This document shows positions 35,833 through 43,987 of a stretch of DNA of 64,000 nt, piece by piece. Where the stretch lies: NCBI GenBank assembly GCA_044464225.1, contig JBIQLN010000014.1:1-64000 (forward strand), read 5' to 3'. The translations under genes and the position numbers were made by a program. The stretch's first letter is position 1; each line of letters opens with the position of its first letter. The notes beneath the pieces were generated by a model, which searched no databases, was not told the origin of the DNA, and was given only the letters and a program-made list of their open reading frames with translations. This DNA is from 66-474 sp044464225 (lineage in GTDB: Bacteria; Pseudomonadota; Gammaproteobacteria; Xanthomonadales; Rhodanobacteraceae).

Positions 35833-36822
35833 TTACGCGCTGGCCGGGACCTCGATCAACCCGGCAACGATTTCGATCGAGCGCAGCCGCGCCGCGTGAT
35901 CGTGCATGTTGCTGGTGAGGATCAACTCGTCGGCGCCGGTCTCGTCGATGAACGCCTTGATCCGGTCCGCCACCGCGCCGGGCGCGCCGATCGCGGAGCA
36001 CGACAGCACGTGTTCCAGCAGCTTGCGCCCCTGCGGTGCCAGCGATTCGAAATAGCCTTCCACCGGCGGTGGCAGTCGACCCGGATGGCCCGAGCGCAGG
36101 TTCACGAACGACTGCTGCCACGACGTCGCGAGATACCGCGCTTCGTCATCGGTGTCCGCGGCGAACACGTTGTAGCCCAGCATTACGTGCGGCCGTTGCA
36201 GGAATCGCGACGGCTTGAATTGCGCGCGATACACCATGATCGCATCCATCATCTGCGCCGGCGCGAAATGCGAGGCGAAGGCGTAGGGCAAACCGAGCAT
36301 CGCGGCGAGCTGGGCGCCGAACAGGCTGGAACCCAGGATCCAGATCGGCACCTGCTGGCCATTGCCGGGCACGGCCTGGACTGGCGTGCGGCCTTCGAAA
36401 TACGCGATCAGTTCCAGCACGTCATGCGGAAACGCGTCCGGATCGCTGTCGAGGTTGCGGCGCAACGCACGCGCCGTGGCCTGGTCGCTGCCCGGCGCGC
36501 GGCCAAGACCCAGGTCGATGCGGCCGGGATACAGCGCCTCCAGCGTGCCGAACTGCTCGGCGATCACCAGTGGCGAATGATTCGGGAGCATGATGCCGCC
36601 CGCGCCCACGCGGATGCGCGAAGTGGCGCCGGCCACGTGACCGATCAGCACCGCGGTCGCGGCGCTGGCGATGCCAGGCATGCCGTGGTGCTCGGCCATC
36701 CAGAAACGGTTGAAGCCCCAACGCTCGGCGTGTTGCGCGATGTCCACCGCATGGGCCAACGATTCGGCCACCGAGCCGCCTTCGGTGATCGGGCAGAGAT
36801 CGAGGAATGAAAAGGGGATCAT
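35833..36822 (-). CDS. LLM-class flavin-dependent oxidoreductase (luciferase-like)
   Basis: FMN-dependent monooxygenase-like protein of 329 residues, close to the E. coli YhbW group. Family marks are FSFLDLCPITEGGS at the start, FWMAEHHGMPGIAS, GGIMLPNHSPLVIAEQFGTL and DLGLGRAPGSD. The substrate is unknown. Its ATG overlaps the DUF488 stop by 4 bp. Confidence 0.88.
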   Translation of the reverse strand: MIPFSFLDLCPITEGGSVAESLAHAVDIAQHAERWGFNRFWMAEHHGMPGIASAATAVLIGHVAGATSRIRVGAGGIMLPNHSPLVIAEQFGTLEALYPGRIDLGLGRAPGSDQATARALRRNLDSDPDAFPHDVLELIAYFEGRTPVQAVPGNGQQVPIWILGSSLFGAQLAAMLGLPYAFASHFAPAQMMDAIMVYRAQFKPSRFLQRPHVMLGYNVFAADTDDEARYLATSWQQSFVNLRSGHPGRLPPPVEGYFESLAPQGRKLLEHVLSCSAIGAPGAVADRIKAFIDETGADELILTSNMHDHAARLRSIEIVAGLIEVPASA

Positions 36823-37394
36823 GACAAAGGCAACTGGTGCTGGTCACCCGAATAATCAAGGTGCCCGTCCACCACGCGCGCCGCGGAGGTGTACGGATGC
36901 TCCGCTGGCGATGCTGGGCCCATGATGTGCAGCACGCGCGTGCCGTGCAATTTGAAAAGATCGGAAATCAGCCCGCGATGGCAACGCCACCATACCGCTT
37001 CCGAACACATGATCGCGGTGCGCTGTTTCGATGCGAGCGCCTTCAGCCGTTCGATGCCTGCATGGAAAGCTTCGGTCTGCATGTAATCGGCGTAGCCGCG
37101 GAATGCGGGATGCCGCCACGCCGTGTTGGGCGAATCCGGTTGCACCTTGCGGCGTCCGCCGAGTTCGGTGAAGGCCTCGTAGCGGATGCCGGCATCCCGC
37201 AATCCGTGTTGCAGCGGCTCCACGTTGAAATGCGGGTATTTGCGCGAGCCCGGAAAGTGGCGCACGTCGGCCAGCACTTCGATGGCATTGTCCTTCAGCA
37301 GCGCGACGAATTCGGCGAGGCTGCGCGTCGAATGACCAATGGTCCAGAGCGTTGCGGGCCAGGGTGTTTCCGCGGGCTTGCCTTGCGCAGTCAT
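36819..37394 (-). CDS. DUF488 domain protein
   Basis: Protein of 191 residues with the DUF488 blocks TIGHSTRSLAEFVALL, VRHFPGSRKYPHF and a C-x-E-type CSEAVWWRCHRGLISDLF. Function is unknown; the conserved Cys, Trp, His and Arg suggest an enzyme. The start at ATG 37394 precedes ATLWTIGHS. It is coupled to the LLM gene and divergent from yggS. Confidence 0.85.
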   Translation of the reverse strand: MTAQGKPAETPWPATLWTIGHSTRSLAEFVALLKDNAIEVLADVRHFPGSRKYPHFNVEPLQHGLRDAGIRYEAFTELGGRRKVQPDSPNTAWRHPAFRGYADYMQTEAFHAGIERLKALASKQRTAIMCSEAVWWRCHRGLISDLFKLHGTRVLHIMGPASPAEHPYTSAARVVDGHLDYSGDQHQLPLS

Positions 37395-37488
37395 GCAATC
37401 AGCATACGCGCGCGGGCGCGGCCCAGGCATTCCCGGTTCGCCCCGGGCGCAGCGCCGAGGGCGTGAAGTCGAAGCATGCGCCCCTGCT

Positions 37489-37494
37489 TATACT
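37489..37494 (+). promoter_or_regulatory. -10 box immediately upstream of yggS
   Basis: TATACT ends 6 bp before the ATG of yggS. A start 6-7 bp downstream would put the first transcribed base at the ATG itself, so the mRNA would be leaderless. No Shine-Dalgarno site is present, which fits. Confidence 0.5.
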
Positions 37495-37500
37495 GGCGCG

Positions 37501-38256
37501 ATGAGCACCTACACCACCGCCAATACCGTCGACGAATTCCGCCAGCATCTTGCCGACGTAAATACACGCATCGCGGCAGCATGCGCCAGAGCCGGCCGCG
37601 ATCCCGCTGGCGTGCGCCTGCTGCCGGTCAGCAAGACGGTGCCGGAAGCGCGGCTGCGCAATGCGTATGCCGCGGGTTGCCGCACGCTGGGCGAGAACAA
37701 GGTGCAGGAAGCGCATGGCAAGTGGCAGGCGATGTCGGACTTGCCGGATTTGCGCTGGTCGATCATCGGTCACCTGCAGACCAACAAGGCCAAGCTGGTT
37801 GCCGAATTCGCATCCGAATTCCAGGCGCTGGACAGCCTGCGGGTGGCCGAGGCGCTGGACAGGCGCCTGCAGGCACTGGGGCGCTCGCTGGACGTGCTGG
37901 TGCAGGTCAACACCTCGAACGAGGAAAGCAAGTTCGGCCTGCCGCCGGATCAAGCGGAAGCGTTCGTGAAACGGATGCCAGCGTTCTCGTCGCTGCGTGT
38001 GCGCGGCTTGATGACACTGGCGCTGTTCTCGGAGGATGCCGCGAAAGTGCGGCCGTGTTTCGCGCGCCTGCGTGAGTTGCGCGATCGTTTGCGGCAATCG
38101 GCACCGGACGGCGTCGCAATGGACGAGCTTTCGATGGGCATGTCCGGCGATTACGAGCTCGCGATCGATGAAGGCTCGACCATCGTGCGGGTTGGGCAGG
38201 CGATCTTCGGTGCCCGCAAGGTGTCCGACATGGCCTACTGGCCGGATACCCGGTAA
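37501..38256 (+). CDS. yggS: YggS-family PLP homeostasis protein
   Basis: Non-enzymatic pyridoxal-phosphate carrier of 251 residues that buffers PLP and amino acid pools. The PLP lysine is Lys45 (LLPVSKTVPE). Other blocks are GENKVQEAHGKW, WSIIGHLQTNKAKLV and ELSMGMSGDYELAIDEGST. It is not beside the usual yggT or proC genes. The 3' end overlaps the convergent GNAT gene by 22 bp. Confidence 0.92.
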   Translation: MSTYTTANTVDEFRQHLADVNTRIAAACARAGRDPAGVRLLPVSKTVPEARLRNAYAAGCRTLGENKVQEAHGKWQAMSDLPDLRWSIIGHLQTNKAKLVAEFASEFQALDSLRVAEALDRRLQALGRSLDVLVQVNTSNEESKFGLPPDQAEAFVKRMPAFSSLRVRGLMTLALFSEDAAKVRPCFARLRELRDRLRQSAPDGVAMDELSMGMSGDYELAIDEGSTIVRVGQAIFGARKVSDMAYWPDTR

Positions 38257-38795
38257 TGCGACGACAGATCGAGTGAATAGAACCGCGTGCCCGGCAGGTG
38301 CGCCGTGTTGTAAGGCGGAATCTCGACGAAACCGAGCCGTCGATAAAGCGCCTGCGCCGAGGTCATGCTTGCCAGCGTATCCAGTTGCAATTCGCGATAG
38401 CCAGCGTGGCGTGCCGCCTCGATCACCGCGTCCACCAGGCGTTTGCCCAAACCGGATTTCCGGTACGCCTCCCGTACGTACAGGCGCTTCATTTCACCCC
38501 GGTGCATGTCGAGTGGCCGCAGCGCGACACAGCCGGCGATGTCGGGCCCGACCTGTGCGACCAGCAACGCGCCGCGCGGCGGTACGTAGGGCACCGGCAA
38601 CACTGCGAGTTCGCCGCTGAATCCCTGGTATTCCAGGTCCGTGCCGATGGCTTGCTCGTATTCGCGGAACAACCCACGTGCCGTCGCAACGAGCTCGGGG
38701 TTGTCGGCCTGCTTGAACGTGGGTTCCGATCCAGTCACGGCTTTCGATGCGTGAGCGAAAAGATGATGATGGCATGGGTTGCCGTATGGTTGCAT
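38235..38795 (-). CDS. GNAT-family N-acetyltransferase
   Basis: Acetyltransferase of 186 residues with a clear GNAT fold: MKRLYVREAYRKSGLGKRLV is the acetyl-CoA loop, followed by LQLDTLASMTSAQALYRRLG. The substrate is unknown. The start is taken as ATG 38795; the first 25 residues look poorly conserved, so translation may begin further in. Its end overlaps yggS. Confidence 0.83.
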   Translation of the reverse strand: MQPYGNPCHHHLFAHASKAVTGSEPTFKQADNPELVATARGLFREYEQAIGTDLEYQGFSGELAVLPVPYVPPRGALLVAQVGPDIAGCVALRPLDMHRGEMKRLYVREAYRKSGLGKRLVDAVIEAARHAGYRELQLDTLASMTSAQALYRRLGFVEIPPYNTAHLPGTRFYSLDLSSHYRVSGQ

Positions 38796-38865
38796 CGCGC
38801 CTCGACGGGATTTGCAACCGGGAACCGGAGGAATAAGATCAGGTCGGCGGTCATGTGGAGGTGCG

Positions 38866-39261
38866 ATGGCTTTCAAGGCGTTGGACCCCGAAGAACGCAA
38901 GCGCGCGGACGGGATATGGAAAGAGCTCCAGGGAACCTATGCCGACCACCTCACCCTCGCGCGCGCTACCCGTGCTTTCGAGGACGCCTACCATTCCGGG
39001 CGCCTCGGTTCCGCCACCACCGAAGGTGACCCGAACACGTACACCTTTGCGATCGACGGTTACAACCCCGCAGGCAACATCCAGGACGAAGCGGAACTGC
39101 TGTCGGACTTGAACGAACTTGGCCTGCAGAACGGGGCCGTTTCACTGGCGGGTTACTGGCCCGCGCGCAAACGGGAATTCGCGAAATTCGTCACCAGCCA
39201 GTTCGGGCACGTGGAGATCGGCCCCCTCCAGCAGGTTGTGCCCGCCAAGCGGACGCGCTGA
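38866..39261 (+). CDS. Conserved hypothetical protein
   Basis: Acidic-basic soluble protein of 131 residues with no signal or membrane segment. GTGGAGGTG precedes ATG 38866. Distinctive stretches are GDPNTYTFAIDGYNPAGNIQ and WPARKREFAKFVTSQFG. No family was recognised. It stands alone between a divergent GNAT gene and the convergent TraB-family gene. Confidence 0.7.
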   Translation: MAFKALDPEERKRADGIWKELQGTYADHLTLARATRAFEDAYHSGRLGSATTEGDPNTYTFAIDGYNPAGNIQDEAELLSDLNELGLQNGAVSLAGYWPARKREFAKFVTSQFGHVEIGPLQQVVPAKRTR

Positions 39262-39301
39262 ACCCGGCTGCACGCCGGTCGTTACATGCGCCCGGCTGCA
39301 T

Positions 39302-40567
39302 TCAAAGCAACCGGCTGAAGATGCGGATGCCGGCCAGGTATTCGCCCGCGATCGTGCCGAGATTGGTGAGCATGAAGACGAGCAGCGTGCGCGCCACGCG
39401 ATTGCGCCACCAGCCGGAGACGTGCAGAAGGTCATGGCGCAGCGACTGGAAATCCGCGACGCGCGGTTTGCGCAGCCATGCCTCGACCATCCCCGAGAAC
39501 ACGCCGGATGAAAGCCCCGGGGGACGCAGCGGCTTCAGCGGACCCATCACGGCGGCGGCGAGTATCGACAATGGATGGCCGCCCGCGACGCCGGCGCCGA
39601 TGGCGCTCAACGCCGCGGTGTAGATCACCCAATCGCGCAGCGCGTGCCAGCCCATCGCCGCATTGCGCCAGAACAAATATCCGATGGCGGCGAAGATGGC
39701 CAGCATCACGCAGATCGCGAAATACTTCGGCCACCGGGGCGCCGGGAGTTTCGCGGCGAGGGGTTCGATCAGTGCGCGCGGCGGTTCCGCTTGCTTGCCG
39801 AGTTCGCGTTCGATGCCCGCGAGGTGCCCGGCACCGATCACCACCAGCACGCGTTTCACGGCCGGCGACATCGACGACTCCTCGCGCAGCCGCGCCGCCA
39901 TGAAACGATCGCGCTCGCCGATCAAGGCCTCGTACAACGGTTTGGACTCGCGCGCGAATTCGCCGAAGGCACCTTCCAGGATGTCGCCCTGTTTAAGTTT
40001 CTCGATTTCGGCCTCGTCGATTTCGTCGCTGGAAAACACGCTGGCGACCAGCCCGCCGATGATGCCCAGGCGGTCGCGGAAGCGCACCCCGCGATAGGCG
40101 TGGTTGAGGGTGGTGCCGATCTCGCGGTCGACGAGCCACAGCGGCAGTCCGCGGGAAGCGGCTTCGGCCATCGCGGCCTTCATTTCCGCGCCGGGTTCGA
40201 TGCCATACTGCTCGGCGATCCGTTGCTGGAACGATGACAGTGCCAGCGACGCGAATACCATGCCGGCCTTGCCGGTGCGGATCACCTGGAACAGGTCCAT
40301 CTTTGCCAACGCTTCCGGGTCGCGGATGCCGCGCGCACGCGATTCGCAAAGTTCCACGGCGATCGCGTCGAACGGCTCGCGATCGATCAGCGCCTTCACC
40401 GCATCCACGGAAGCGCGCGACACGTGCGCGGTGCCGATCAGCACGTACTCCACGCCGTCGCGTTCGACGCGTGCGAGTGGCTGGTCGTGCAGGGGATCGG
40501 GTGTTGGGGGGACGTCGTTGGAAAGATTTGCGTTCAAGGCGAGAGTCGGCGTTTGATGGCGAGTCAA
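39302..40567 (-). CDS. TraB/PrgY-family membrane protein
   Basis: Protein of 421 residues. The N-terminal TraB domain (about 30-250) has the expected GTAHVSRASVD and AVELCESRARGI blocks and VVIGAGHLAGIERELG. Four or so helices follow in the C-terminal third (about 275-415). PrgY homologues act on signalling peptides in Enterococcus; the role in Gram-negatives is unknown. The first in-frame start is TTG 40567, close to repeat copy B. A TTG ten codons later is possible, so the N terminus is uncertain. Confidence 0.83.
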   Translation of the reverse strand: MTRHQTPTLALNANLSNDVPPTPDPLHDQPLARVERDGVEYVLIGTAHVSRASVDAVKALIDREPFDAIAVELCESRARGIRDPEALAKMDLFQVIRTGKAGMVFASLALSSFQQRIAEQYGIEPGAEMKAAMAEAASRGLPLWLVDREIGTTLNHAYRGVRFRDRLGIIGGLVASVFSSDEIDEAEIEKLKQGDILEGAFGEFARESKPLYEALIGERDRFMAARLREESSMSPAVKRVLVVIGAGHLAGIERELGKQAEPPRALIEPLAAKLPAPRWPKYFAICVMLAIFAAIGYLFWRNAAMGWHALRDWVIYTAALSAIGAGVAGGHPLSILAAAVMGPLKPLRPPGLSSGVFSGMVEAWLRKPRVADFQSLRHDLLHVSGWWRNRVARTLLVFMLTNLGTIAGEYLAGIRIFSRLL

Positions 40568-40575
40568 GTTGGTCC

Positions 40576-40660
40576 GTCATTCCCGCGAAGGCGGGAATCC
40601 AGTGTCTTTGAAGCAGAGTCACTGGGTTCCGGATCGCCGCTTCGCGGCGTCCGGAATGAC
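40576..40660. repeat. Dispersed intergenic repeat, short form (copy B)
   Basis: Runs from GTCATTCCCGCGAAGGCGGG to GTCCGGAATGAC. Two internal hairpins are visible: one around CCGCGAAGGCGGG, one around GCCGCTTCGCGGCG. CAGTGTCTTTG pairs partly with CAGAGTCACTGG. Confidence 0.85.
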
Positions 40661-40678
40661 GAGAAATATAGGGGATCG

Positions 40679-41566
40679 TCAGTCCCGGAAACGTTTCGTC
40701 AAATCGCCGTAGGCATCGATGCGGCGATCGCGCAGGAAGGGCCAGATGCGGCGCACGTTCTCGCTGCGGGACATGTCGATGTCGGCGATCAACAGTTCGC
40801 GCCCGTCGTCACCCGCCTGCGCGAGGATCTCGCCTTGCGGGCCGGCGACGAAGCTGGAGCCCCAGAACTGCGCGCCGCGTCCGTCGTCGGGCGCCGGTTC
40901 GAAGCCGACCCGGTTGCATGCGAGCAATGGCAACCCGTTCGCGACGGCGTGGCCGCGTTGCACCGTGATCCAGGCGTTGCGCTGGCGGTCCTTCTCGTCC
41001 TGCGGATCCGCCGGGTCCCAGCCGATCGCGGTGGGGTACAGCAGAAGTTCCGCACCTGCCAGAGCCATCAGGCGCGCGGCTTCCGGATACCACTGGTCCC
41101 AGCACACCAGCACGCCGAGCCTGCCGACCGAGGTGTCGATGGGATGGAAGCCCAGGTCACCGGGCGTGAAGTAGAACTTCTCGTAGTACGCCGGATCGTC
41201 GGGAATGTGCATCTTGCGGTACTTGCCTGCGATCGCTTCGGAGCGATCGAACACCACCGCCGTGTTGTGGTACAGCCCGGCGCTGCGGCGTTCGAACAGC
41301 GAGGCCACCACGACGAGTTTCAATTCGGCGGCGAGCCGGCCGAGGCGTTCGGTGGATGGGCCCGGAATCGGTTCGGCGCGATCGAACTCTTCCACCGCTT
41401 CGTGCTGGCAGAAATACGGTCCGTTGTGGAGTTCCTGCAGCAGCACCAGTTGCACGCCGGCGTCCGCGGCCTCGCGCAAGCCCGCTTCGATGGCGTCGAG
41501 GTTGGCGTGGGCGCTGCCGCGGTCACGTTCCTGCAGCAGGGCGACTTTGAGGATTTTGGAGGTCAT
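40679..41566 (-). CDS. aguB: N-carbamoylputrescine amidase
   Basis: Nitrilase-superfamily enzyme of 295 residues that converts N-carbamoylputrescine to putrescine, the last step of the agmatine route. The catalytic triad is visible as Glu45 (LLQELHNGPYF), Lys118 (AGKYRKMHIPDD) and Cys155 (GVLVCWDQWYPE). Upstream aguA supplies its substrate. The two genes are separated by repeat copy C rather than overlapping, so cotranscription is not certain. Confidence 0.94.
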   Translation of the reverse strand: MTSKILKVALLQERDRGSAHANLDAIEAGLREAADAGVQLVLLQELHNGPYFCQHEAVEEFDRAEPIPGPSTERLGRLAAELKLVVVASLFERRSAGLYHNTAVVFDRSEAIAGKYRKMHIPDDPAYYEKFYFTPGDLGFHPIDTSVGRLGVLVCWDQWYPEAARLMALAGAELLLYPTAIGWDPADPQDEKDRQRNAWITVQRGHAVANGLPLLACNRVGFEPAPDDGRGAQFWGSSFVAGPQGEILAQAGDDGRELLIADIDMSRSENVRRIWPFLRDRRIDAYGDLTKRFRD

Positions 41567-41873
41567 GACGATTGCAGTTTAGCCGTGCACCCCAGTGTCG
41601 TCATTCCGGAGCGGGCCGCAGGCCCGAATCCGGAATCGGCTGGTAGTACGGGGCGTGCAGAATTACCGATTGACTCGCGCCATCCATGGCGCTCGCCCTT
41701 CGGGCCGCCTTCGGCGTTCGCGTTTGCAATCCCGCAAACGCAGTCGGGTTCTGCCCGCGCAAAACGCGGTCAGCCCCGGAATGACGAAGTATTGCCAGCT
41801 TCCCCCAATCGGTGGAGTCTGGAATCGATTTGCCGCCGTGCGCGGCGCGATGGGGCGATCAAACGTCGCGCGG
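41567..41873. repeat. Gap between aguB and aguA with repeat, long form (copy C)
   Basis: The 307-bp gap holds no gene. Its main content is the fullest copy of the dispersed repeat at 41600-41785: GTCATTCCGGAGCGGGCC, then GACTCGCGCCATCCATGGCG, the hairpin region TTTGCAATCCCGCAAA, and GGAATGAC at the end. It lies between two cotranscribed-direction genes of one pathway. Confidence 0.85.
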
Positions 41874-42911
41874 TCAGGTGATGGCACCCATGGGCACCTG
41901 CATCGTCATGCAATGCAGGCTGCCGTTCTGCCAGATCAACGGGCGGCAGGGAATCTGGATGACTTCGCGGCCGGAGTGCGCGAGCGCGATGGTTTGCGCG
42001 GCCGCGTCGTCCACCGCGTCGCCATAGGCCGGCACCAGCACGGCGCCGTTGACGACCAGGTAATTGGCGTAGGACGCGGCGAGCCGGCGGCCTTCGTCGA
42101 GGATCGGCTTGGGCCACGGCAGCGGGAACAACTTGTAGGGATTTCCGTCGAGCGTGCGCAACGCTTCGATCTCGCGACGCATGGCGTCCAGCTCCGCGTA
42201 ATGCGGATCGCCCGGATCACTGCAGGCCTGGAACACGATCGCATCGCCTGGTGCGAAGCGGGCAAGGGTGTCGATGTGCGCGTCGGTGTCGTCGCCTTGC
42301 AGGTAACCGTGATCGAGCCACAGCACGCGCTGCGCCGACAGCGCGTTGCGCAGCGTCAGCTCGATTTTTTCGCGCGATTGACCGGGGTGGCGCTGCTGCA
42401 GGCATTTCCACGTGGTGAGGATCGTGCCGCGACCGTCGGATTCGATGGCGCCGCCTTCCAGCGCCCAGTCGACGCGCTGGTGCTGCGCGTCGCGCCGGAA
42501 CACACCGCGTTGGACCAGACCTTCCACCAGGGCATCATCCTGGGAGGCTTCGAACTTGCCGCCCCAACCCGTGAAGCGGAAATCGGTCAGCACGAACCGG
42601 CCGTTGTCCCGCAACGTGATCGGACCGGAGTCGCGCAGCCAGGTGTCGTCGTAGGGGATTTCGACGAAGCGCACGTGCTGGATATCCGCGCCGGCTGCGC
42701 GCAGGCATTCGGCGGCGTGCGCCCCGATTTCGGCGTCGGGCACGCAGACGATCGCGTTTTCGAAACGGGTGATCGCCGCGATCATCGCGGCACAGGTGGC
42801 TTCGACGCCGTCCAGCCGTTCGGCCCAGTCGGTGCCGGCGTGGGGCCAGGCCAGCAAAATCGCGGACTGCGGCTCCCATTCGGCGGGCAGTCGCAATTGA
42901 GGTTGGATCAT
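41874..42911 (-). CDS. aguA: Agmatine deiminase
   Basis: Hydrolyses agmatine to N-carbamoylputrescine and ammonia; 345 residues of the guanidino-modifying (PAD) superfamily. Visible blocks are RLPAEWEPQSAILLAWPHAG, DDTWLRDSGPITL, VDWALEGGAIESDGRGT and the nucleophile Cys334 in GSLHCMTMQVP. Together with aguB it makes putrescine without ornithine decarboxylase. No speA lies in this window. The start has no strong ribosome site. Confidence 0.94.
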   Translation of the reverse strand: MIQPQLRLPAEWEPQSAILLAWPHAGTDWAERLDGVEATCAAMIAAITRFENAIVCVPDAEIGAHAAECLRAAGADIQHVRFVEIPYDDTWLRDSGPITLRDNGRFVLTDFRFTGWGGKFEASQDDALVEGLVQRGVFRRDAQHQRVDWALEGGAIESDGRGTILTTWKCLQQRHPGQSREKIELTLRNALSAQRVLWLDHGYLQGDDTDAHIDTLARFAPGDAIVFQACSDPGDPHYAELDAMRREIEALRTLDGNPYKLFPLPWPKPILDEGRRLAASYANYLVVNGAVLVPAYGDAVDDAAAQTIALAHSGREVIQIPCRPLIWQNGSLHCMTMQVPMGAIT

Positions 42912-42940
42912 GGCGAGCTAAAAACTGTCAACCTCTTCTT

Positions 42941-43038
42941 CGTCACCCGCGCGCAAGCGGGAACCCAGTGCGGTTGCCTTGCCTCGATGCGAGCAAAGTC
43001 GCTGGGTCCCTGATATCGCTGCGCGATTCCGGGATGAC
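42941..43038. repeat. Dispersed intergenic repeat, short form (copy D)
   Basis: Diverged copy running from CGTCACCCGCGCGCAAGCGG to TTCCGGGATGAC, with the CAAAGTCGCTGGGTCCC segment seen also in copy E. It fills the gap between aguA and the next minus-strand gene. Confidence 0.75.
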
Positions 43039-43166
43039 GAAGAGGAACCGGTTTCATTCCGGATCGGCTGTTGTGAAAAGTCAGGGCAGGATGCCCGTGG
43101 GCGCGATCTCGTGGTGAATGTACCCGATGGATCGTTGATCGAAGCAGCGATCAGGGACGATCGCAT

Positions 43167-43517
43167 TCACAAACTATGCGGACCGGGCGTCCGCAACACG
43201 CTGTGGATCACGTGGCTGTATTCGAAATACACGATGTACTTCGGATATTCCCAGCGATGGATTGGCGGCTGTTGCTTGGAACTGCCGCCGCGGGTCGCCA
43301 GGACTTTCTCCGGCGCGCCGTATTCGCGCTTCACCTGGTCCATCGTCATGCCGCGCCTGGGCAGGTTGTAGCGCTGTTCCTTCTGCACCTTCACGCGCAG
43401 CGGGACCGAGTGCACCGTCTGCGTCTGCAGCGTGTCGGCCCGCGCGGACGTCGACAGCAGCAGGGCGCTGCCCAAGGCGAACGATGCGGCGATCAAGCTG
43501 GTAGCGATGCGGTTCAT
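43167..43517 (-). CDS. Small periplasmic protein of unknown function
   Basis: Exported protein of 116 residues with a Sec signal peptide (residues 1-27, cleaved near ARA-D). The mature part (VKVQKEQRYNLPRRGMTMDQ, VKREYGAPEKVL, WEYPKYIVYFEYSHVIHS) has the rhythm of SmpA/BamE-like proteins, where a G-M-T-x-x-x-V-x-x-x-x-G-x-P pattern recurs. This is a fold-level resemblance only. GGGGAAG precedes ATG 43517. Confidence 0.72.
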   Translation of the reverse strand: MNRIATSLIAASFALGSALLLSTSARADTLQTQTVHSVPLRVKVQKEQRYNLPRRGMTMDQVKREYGAPEKVLATRGGSSKQQPPIHRWEYPKYIVYFEYSHVIHSVLRTPGPHSL

Positions 43518-43597
43518 GGCGATGGCTTCCCCAGGCGCGCGGCGCCGATGTGCCTTTTTAGCAAAACCGGAAGGGCTGCGCCAGCGAAGGACATCAC

Positions 43598-43623
43598 GAA
43601 AAAGGCCGCTCGAAGCGGCCTTT
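43598..43623 (-). terminator. Rho-independent terminator downstream of rpmJ
   Basis: A perfect 10-bp stem (AAAGGCCGCT with AGCGGCCTTT, loop of 3) followed on the minus strand by a T-rich run. It isolates rpmJ from the downstream periplasmic-protein gene. Confidence 0.85.
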
Positions 43624-43720
43624 CCACCTACCCTGGGCAAGCTGCCGAGCAAATCGGCGGACCACCGATTGGACGCTGCAGGCGGCCCGGAGGGCGAGTT
43701 GCGCAGCCGCTTTGCCGGCG

Positions 43721-43846
43721 TTACCGCTGGCGGGCCTTGAAGCGTGGATTGCTCTTGCAGATCACGAACACCTTGCCGCGCCGGCGCACGACCTTGCAAT
43801 CGCGGTGCCGCTGTTTGGCGGACTTGAGGGAAGAAAGCACCTTCAC
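43721..43846 (-). CDS. rpmJ: 50S ribosomal protein L36, C-minus type
   Basis: Ribosomal protein of only 41 residues, too short for most gene screens. The sequence contains RHRDCKVVRRRGKVFVICKS and ends NPRFKARQR, matching the YkgO-like L36 form. Only two cysteines remain, so the zinc ribbon of the C-plus form is absent. In bacteria with both forms the C-minus one replaces the other under zinc limitation; whether another copy exists here cannot be seen. The start is GTG 43846 with AGGAG upstream. It is divergent from tkt. Confidence 0.93.
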   Translation of the reverse strand: MKVLSSLKSAKQRHRDCKVVRRRGKVFVICKSNPRFKARQR

Positions 43847-43987
43847 GGCGGACTCCTGACAGACGATCTGGCGGAAACAAAGCGGGAAATTGTAGCGTGC
43901 ATAAATACTTGCCGCAAGCCTGCGGACAGTCGGGCGGCGGGCCGGTATCCTAGTGGATTCCGCTTTCCACTACCCGGAGTTTGCACC

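Noticed and set aside
40580..40590. ATG in repeat copy B as the start of the TraB-family gene, parallel to the VanX case
   Set aside because: It is out of frame with the TraB reading frame (offset of 13 bases from the TTG).
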